Shown: positions 18,430 to 22,300 of the stretch, piece by piece
How positions within the stretch are numbered: position 1 is the stretch's first letter
Layout: each line of letters starts with the position of its first letter
Assembly (NCBI GenBank): GCA_024364805.1
Contig: CM044519.1
Coordinates: forward strand, 52,892,238 to 52,914,537
DNA length: 22,300 nucleotides
Direction: 5' to 3'
Source of the DNA: Euprymna scolopes
Lineage: Eukaryota > Mollusca > Cephalopoda > Sepiida > Sepiolidae
The notes under the pieces: model-generated
Database searches by the model: none
The model's input: only the letters and a program-made list of their open reading frames with translations
What the model was told of the DNA's origin: nothing
Program-made: the position numbers and the translations under genes

Positions 18430-18927
18430 ATGTTGCTCGACAGTCCGCCAAGACCGACTATCTTAAAGAAGGAAAACTCCGATTTCAAACTAAAATTCAC
18501 TAAAGTTCTTGTGAATGAAATGTCAAATCAAAGTATTGAGAATAACAGTGTGAATGGAACTCAAAGTAAATGGCGCACACACGGAAGGTGTATTTTGACA
18601 CAGAAGCGAGAACCCGATCGCCATTGTGCAACTGCTAGAATGAAGTGGAGTAAAGAGATTAACAAGGTAATCATGGAGTGCTTCTTCAGAAGCAATCCTT
18701 TTAATGAAAATGGAAAACCTATCAGGGGGTATAATCAACGTACGTCTAAAGAGAACGAGAAACATTTTAATCAACAGAACAGATTGTGTGTAATCAGGCA
18801 AGATCAATATGGAAAATGGATGATTATCAGAACTGGAGTTGATGGCCATAAAAAGTCAGATAGACCCAGAAAAGAGAAGACATGCAGATTAATGAGGAAA
18901 GGACAAAAAATGAAGTGGAAGATGTAG
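18430..18927 (+). pseudogene. LINE N-terminal coding relic (165 codons open)
   Basis: The longest unbroken part of the second LINE's protein. It starts MLLDSPPRPTILKKENSDF and contains MKWSKEINKVIMECFFRSNP followed by ENGKPIRGYNQRTS and NRLCVIRQDQYGKWMI. In better-preserved relatives this is the region between the N-terminal part and the reverse transcriptase, where I recall SxPxDENGxPIRGYRQRM. It is Lys- and Arg-rich and likely nucleic-acid binding in the intact protein. The frame ends at TAG (18925-18927), and related sequence (VAEAVSNRKETRDKVIGYDE) continues in another frame with further stops. No zinc-finger Cys/His set is visible in what remains. Confidence 0.65.
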
Positions 18928-19603
18928 CTGAAGCGGTAAGTAATAGAAAGGAAACAAGGGACAAAGTAATTGGCTATGATGAGTAAGTGCTGAAAGAAAA
19001 TGAGGACGTGGTAGGAATTGTTGGAAAACTGATATTATGAAAGAAGGAACAAGAAGTGATGGAATTAGGTTCATAAAAAACTCTGGAGGTAAAGGTAGAC
19101 AAAGTAAATGAAGCAGTAAAGTATGTGGAATGCAGGATCATAGCAGAAACTAACAATTCGGTCGTTGCAGGAAGTGTTTGAGTCGCAGAAAAATTCGGAT
19201 TGAAATGAGGTAAGCATCAGAAAAGAAATGAACCAAGACAGTATAAATAAATAAGGATATATATGAAATTTCTTGAAACAATCTTGAAAGTACAATTGGG
19301 TGCGAATAAGACAAAGCCAAACAACTGAATGAATTGTATATGAATTGTATAGAGGAAATAAAGAAAAGAATGGTAGCAAAATTAGCGAAGGAGAAGAGAC
19401 ACGAAGAGAGAATTAATCAGTTTAGACAGAATAGGTTGTTTTGTTTGGACTAGAAGTTATACAAAGAACTTAATAAAAGCTTAAATTGCCTAAAAGAAAT
19501 ACCAAATTCAGAACAATGCACAAAGTGTTGATTTTAAGTGTTAAAAAAGAATATAACGGAAACGCTTTGTGGCTGAAAAAATTGAAGAATCAAATAGAAA
19601 AAT

Positions 19604-19810
19604 ATGCTTAAGCAAACGCAAGATTTGGTGAAAATGAAGTGTAGGAAAACTTCAAATTGGAAGGCTTCCGGACGAGATGGTGTTCAGGAATACTTGATAA
19701 AAGATAGAAGAACCAAATATCAATTGCTTATTGATAGGATAATACTTCGAGATTATAAGAGAAAACTTATAAATCTACCCATGTCATGGATAGATTACCG
19801 CAAAATATGA
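19604..19810 (+). pseudogene. LINE pre-RT and RT finger relic with internal deletion
   Basis: The frame reads VKMKCRKTSNWKASGRDGVQ and EYLIK, corresponding to the [22 protein letters not shown] block before the RT core. It jumps straight to DRRTKYQLLIDRIILRDYKR, KLINLPMSWIDYRK, the RT block that normally reads GTKDQLLIDK...MAWIDYKKAYDLVPH. The intervening finger sequence is deleted, and a one-base loss after YRK hides YDLV. Homology ends near 19825. No catalytic ADD motif remains. Confidence 0.75.
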
Positions 19811-19825
19811 TCTAGTTCTACTTAG

Positions 19826-20939
19826 CTGAACTAAGGAATGTTGTCAGAATTTATTTTAGACTATTTCTTTCCTTCTTCTTCCCAGCCCCTTTCTTCTATG
19901 ATGTTGGAAGCGCTGCTGCTGCTGCTGCTGACACGTGACTGTTTTTCTGTGCGCCCATTGGACGAGGGATTTTTCCGCCAAAAAAGGTTTCAAATCAAAC
20001 CAAATTAATTTAGTTGCAGCTGAGATTTTGAGGGGTCCAGACCTATCCTGTTGAGTGGAACTCGGATAGATAAGTTCTAAAAATCAAGTGAAAACAAGAA
20101 AAGAGAACCGTGTGAGTCCTTAAAGGATAAATGTGCAAAAGTCTACAAATGAAGAAAATATTGTGAGAAGTTTAAACACAAGGAAAAAACTTCTAACGTT
20201 CGGAATGAAAAGCTGTTAAGTCAACGAACTAGAATGAAGCGTTTTCTACAAACTTAGTATTTTAAGAAAACAGAATGCGGTTACTGTTCTTCTATATGAG
20301 AAGCACACCAAGGAGTCTGGAAGCGGTCCCGAGTCCCTGTTTGCAACAGAAAAACAACCCCTAACGAGGAGCCGATAAAAAAAAAGTATATGCGTTGTGT
20401 GTAAAAAAAAAAAAAAAAGAAAAAGAAATAGGGTCCAAGGGAGACAATTCAGCAGTAGAAAGAAAAAAAACATTTATATAATTTCTGTTCTTTATACTAT
20501 CAAAATATCTTTTTCAAGTAAGTTCTTTTATTATCTATTTTTTTCTATTCTGACAAAGTTAATCCTGCCTTTGGGCTTAGCAAGATAGGACTATATTTTG
20601 CAGCAAATTTATGTGTGTCTTAAGCTCACATGAACAGTCTATGTTACCAAGTGAACTTGAACTTTAAATTCCAATCTTTTCCCTTTTCTTTTCTTTTTTT
20701 CCTTCAATAAAATTGTAATTATTTTTCTTTAAATTGCATTGTTTTATTTTTTATCCCTCGTTAAGCCGAGTTAAAGGCAAAAGTTTTACGTACGTCGATA
20801 TTAGCTGTTACAAGTTAATTTGCGATAATGTATGGAAATATTTGGAATAGCAGTAAATGTAAGAGACTTTGAAAGGAGTATGAAGCAATTGAAAGTTTCA
20901 TTGACATCATATGGAGATCTTAAGGGAGTTCATTTAAAC
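19826..20939. other. Unassigned DNA with (GCT)6 and A-rich tract
   Basis: Holds a clean (GCT)6 run at 19912-19930, a CCCATTGG box at about 19954 and a 16-base A run near 20403. Open frames at 20246-20473 and 20397-20588 mirror each other across A/T homopolymers and are not supported as genes. Confidence 0.45.
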
Positions 20940-21049
20940 AGGGATTTTTCAGAGAGACAAGATTTTTTAAAATTCTATTTTCACCCTAAACAAGGCACAG
21001 TGCCACTTTGATGTAGGGGCTACTATTGGGGACATAACTAGCAGGGATA

Positions 21050-21370
21050 CTACGTATAGAGTTGAGCAGCGAGATGTCTATTCACATTACACTTGAACTT
21101 CTGCATGTCAGTACAGTTGGGAAAGCAGGAACTCGGAAAGGAGTTCCAAGGTCTAGCAGTTATAGGGAAGAAACTAGTAGAGTAGAAAGCTTTCTTATAT
21201 CTAGGGGTCTCTACTATGTAGGGGTGGGATTTTGCTGATTGTCGAATTTGTCGGGGGTATTTAAGTCGAGGGGGTACAAGGGCTTGTAGTTCGTTAGAGC
21301 ATCTACCATTAAAATACTTGTAAAACAGGCAAAGGGATGCAACATTTCGTCGGTGAAGTTTAGATGACAT
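21050..21370 (-). pseudogene. LINE C-terminal region (106 codons open)
   Basis: In frame it reads MSSKLHRRNVASLCLFYKYF, NGRCSNELQALVPPRL, then YKKAFYSTSFFPITARPWNS, FPSSCFPNCTDMQKFKCNVN and ends RHLAAQLYT before the stop at 21050-21052. The ATG is internal to the original protein, not a true start: the same frame extends upstream through RVANLIGPK. It follows the RT thumb region and aligns end to end with 9750-10053. It is separated from the RT frame by a single frameshift near 21405. Confidence 0.9.
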
Positions 21371-21974
21371 TTTGGGACCTATCAGGTTGGCGACTCTTTT
21401 GAACCTTGTCTAGGAGCGAGAGACTAGTAGCAGATGCACCAGTCCAAATGTGACAACAGTACTCCGTACATGGGCGAATAGTGGCCTTGTAGAGGTACAG
21501 GATACTTTCAGGTGTAAGTAACTTTCTAGCATGGTAGAGAGAGCCCACCTTCTTCGTAGTAGCCTTGACAATGCTCTCAATGTATTTGTTCCAGCTCATG
21601 TTCACTGTGAACGTAAGGCCGAGGAGTTTGAAAGAAGTACTTTCAGCTAATGTATCCTTAGTCATAGCTATTGATGGTAGAAAAGGTTTCTTGTCATTAT
21701 TGAAGGAAACAAGCTTAGTCTTGGCAGCATTGAATGTGACCATCAATTTTTGTCCCCATTCCACTACAGATTGGAGATCCAGTGTTTCTGCCATTTCCTT
21801 AGATATGTGTTCACTTGTTTTCCTGCCGTGCCTGTTATAGAGCGTGGTGTCATCAGCAAATATACCCATCTCAGAAACAATTTTATCAGGGAGATCATTT
21901 ATGAATATTAGGAATAATAAAGGCCCAAGGATCGATCCCTGAAGTACACCCGCATGTACGACTGTCGAGGACAA
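21360..21974 (-). pseudogene. LINE reverse transcriptase palm and thumb (204 codons open)
   Basis: Encodes the RNA-directed DNA polymerase core used in target-primed reverse transcription. From the first Met: AGVLQGSILGP (residues 8-18), where the usual VPQGS has Leu in place of Pro; LFLIFINDLPDK; the catalytic FADDT (39-43); NAAKTKLVSFNN; FKLLGLTF; then LLTPESILYLYKATIRPCTE, YCCHIWTGA and LLDKVQK. The true family frame leaves this reading frame near 21405, so its last dozen residues (SRQPDRSQNVI) are out-of-frame. Upstream, RT fingers continue to the window edge in broken frames. With the FADD motif intact it is the best-preserved polymerase in the window, but it is not functional as it stands. 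Confidence 0.92.
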
Positions 21975-22300
21975 CCTAGATTCTTTAATTTAATTATGTT
22001 AAGTATTCGTCCAGTGATACCGTAAGATCTGATTTTCCCGAGAAACCCTGTCAAAAGCCTTAGATATATCTAGGGCTACCCTCACCTGCTTTCTCCAGTG
22101 TATGGTATATATGTTCAGAGATTACAGTAAAGGATATCTGCTGTAGAACGAACTTGTCTAAATCCATGTTGTTGGCAAGTCAGAAGTTTAGCATCTATAA
22201 GGTGATGAACTAGAGCTTGATTAATCATGCACTCAAATATTTTGGCGGAAAGCGGGAGGCGGCTAATGGAGCGATAATTTGATGGATCAGTTCTTTCGCC

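Larger units (their letters stand above)
18225..19825 (+). mobile_element. Degenerate LINE of a second family, 5' end kept, 3' end lost
   Basis: A GC-richer leader (about 18225-18429) precedes a coding relic whose blocks match, in order, a LINE family widespread in marine invertebrates. These are MKWSKEINKVIMECFFRSNP (18640 on), ENGKPIRGYNQR, then VDKVNEAVKYVECRI and AETNNSVVAGSV near 19100-19180, KRHEERINQFRQNRL near 19398-19438 (broken frames), SNWKASGRDGVQEYLIK near 19650-19700, and QLLIDRIILRDYKRKLINLP with MSWIDYRK near 19718-19803. Many stops, several being TGG-to-TGA changes, mark it as old. The sequence ends after the YKKAYDLV-like motif, so the catalytic RT core and 3' half are absent. 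R2-like clade membership is likely but not proven. Confidence 0.75.
20940..22300 (-). mobile_element. Minus-strand LINE with RT, running off the right edge
   Basis: Non-LTR retrotransposon read right to left. It enters at RTDPSNYRSISRLPLSAKIF (RT finger), GFRQVRSTADIL, then DISKAFDRVSR. VHAGVLQGSILGP and the catalytic FADDT follow, then KLLGLTF, the C-terminal region, and a 3' UTR with the palindrome GGCACAGTGCC (20994-21004). The layout and many residues match the plus-strand copies, but the sequence is clearly a separate subfamily. Several frameshifts and small deletions interrupt the coding region, although long stretches stay open. The endonuclease end lies beyond the window. Confidence 0.92.

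Noticed and set aside
18210-18500. 96-codon minus-strand frame over the second LINE's leader
   Set aside because: It is antisense to the LINE leader and coding start; the plus strand has the recognisable LINE blocks.
18523-19379. Four Phe/Leu/Ser-rich minus-strand frames
   Set aside because: They are antisense shadows of the Lys/Glu-rich LINE coding relic on the plus strand.
19912-19930. Expandable coding CTG/GCT repeat
   Set aside because: Only six units, and no open frame or gene around it.

Overview
This is an AT-rich eukaryotic window (about one third G+C by eye) and almost entirely repeat-derived. No complete host gene, tRNA gene, rRNA gene or CRISPR array can be supported. Long AT, CA, GA, GATA, ATT and CTA microsatellites, a 2.5-kb minisatellite, non-LTR retrotransposon (LINE) fragments and Tc1/mariner relics point to an invertebrate animal genome. 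A mollusc, perhaps a cephalopod, is my best guess from overall texture, but no diagnostic host gene confirms it.

Layout, left to right. Bases 1-1112: unassigned DNA, a 110-bp (AT)n array, 3.3 diverged copies of a tandem unit of about 147 bp, then (CA)n. 1781-2410: a 5'-truncated LINE tail (copy 1, + strand). 2411-4163: nothing recognisable. 4164-4201: a perfect 16-bp-stem hairpin. 4262-6813: a minisatellite of 29-bp units that contains a short inverted block and a block of identical units. 6814-9320: AT-rich DNA with (AT)n and (CAAAAA)n. 9320-10195: LINE copy 2 with most of the reverse transcriptase deleted. 10328-10990: ATT, GATA and GA microsatellites in a purine-rich module. 11001-11680: a CpG-rich, coding-like island on the minus strand, the only candidate for host coding sequence. 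12557-12956: a 400-bp internally deleted Tc1/mariner-type element with terminal repeats. 13125-13435: LINE copy 3. 13560-14460: ETS-type motifs and a possible tRNA-derived SINE. 14790-15850: LINE copy 4, split by a 3'-truncated mariner. 17100-17640: a pyrimidine-rich tract. 18225-19825: a different, heavily decayed LINE that keeps its 5' end but has lost its 3' end. 20940-22300: a minus-strand LINE with catalytic reverse transcriptase motifs that runs off the right edge.

The elements do not work together as a pathway. They record successive insertions: LINE copies 1-4 belong to one family and share a 3'-UTR signature, a mariner landed in copy 4, and later deletions fused their remains. The most interesting items are the nested mariner/LINE junction, the deleted Tc1/mariner derivative that keeps both ends of its transposase, the 3' hairpin shared by the LINEs, and the minisatellite with its adjoining hairpin.
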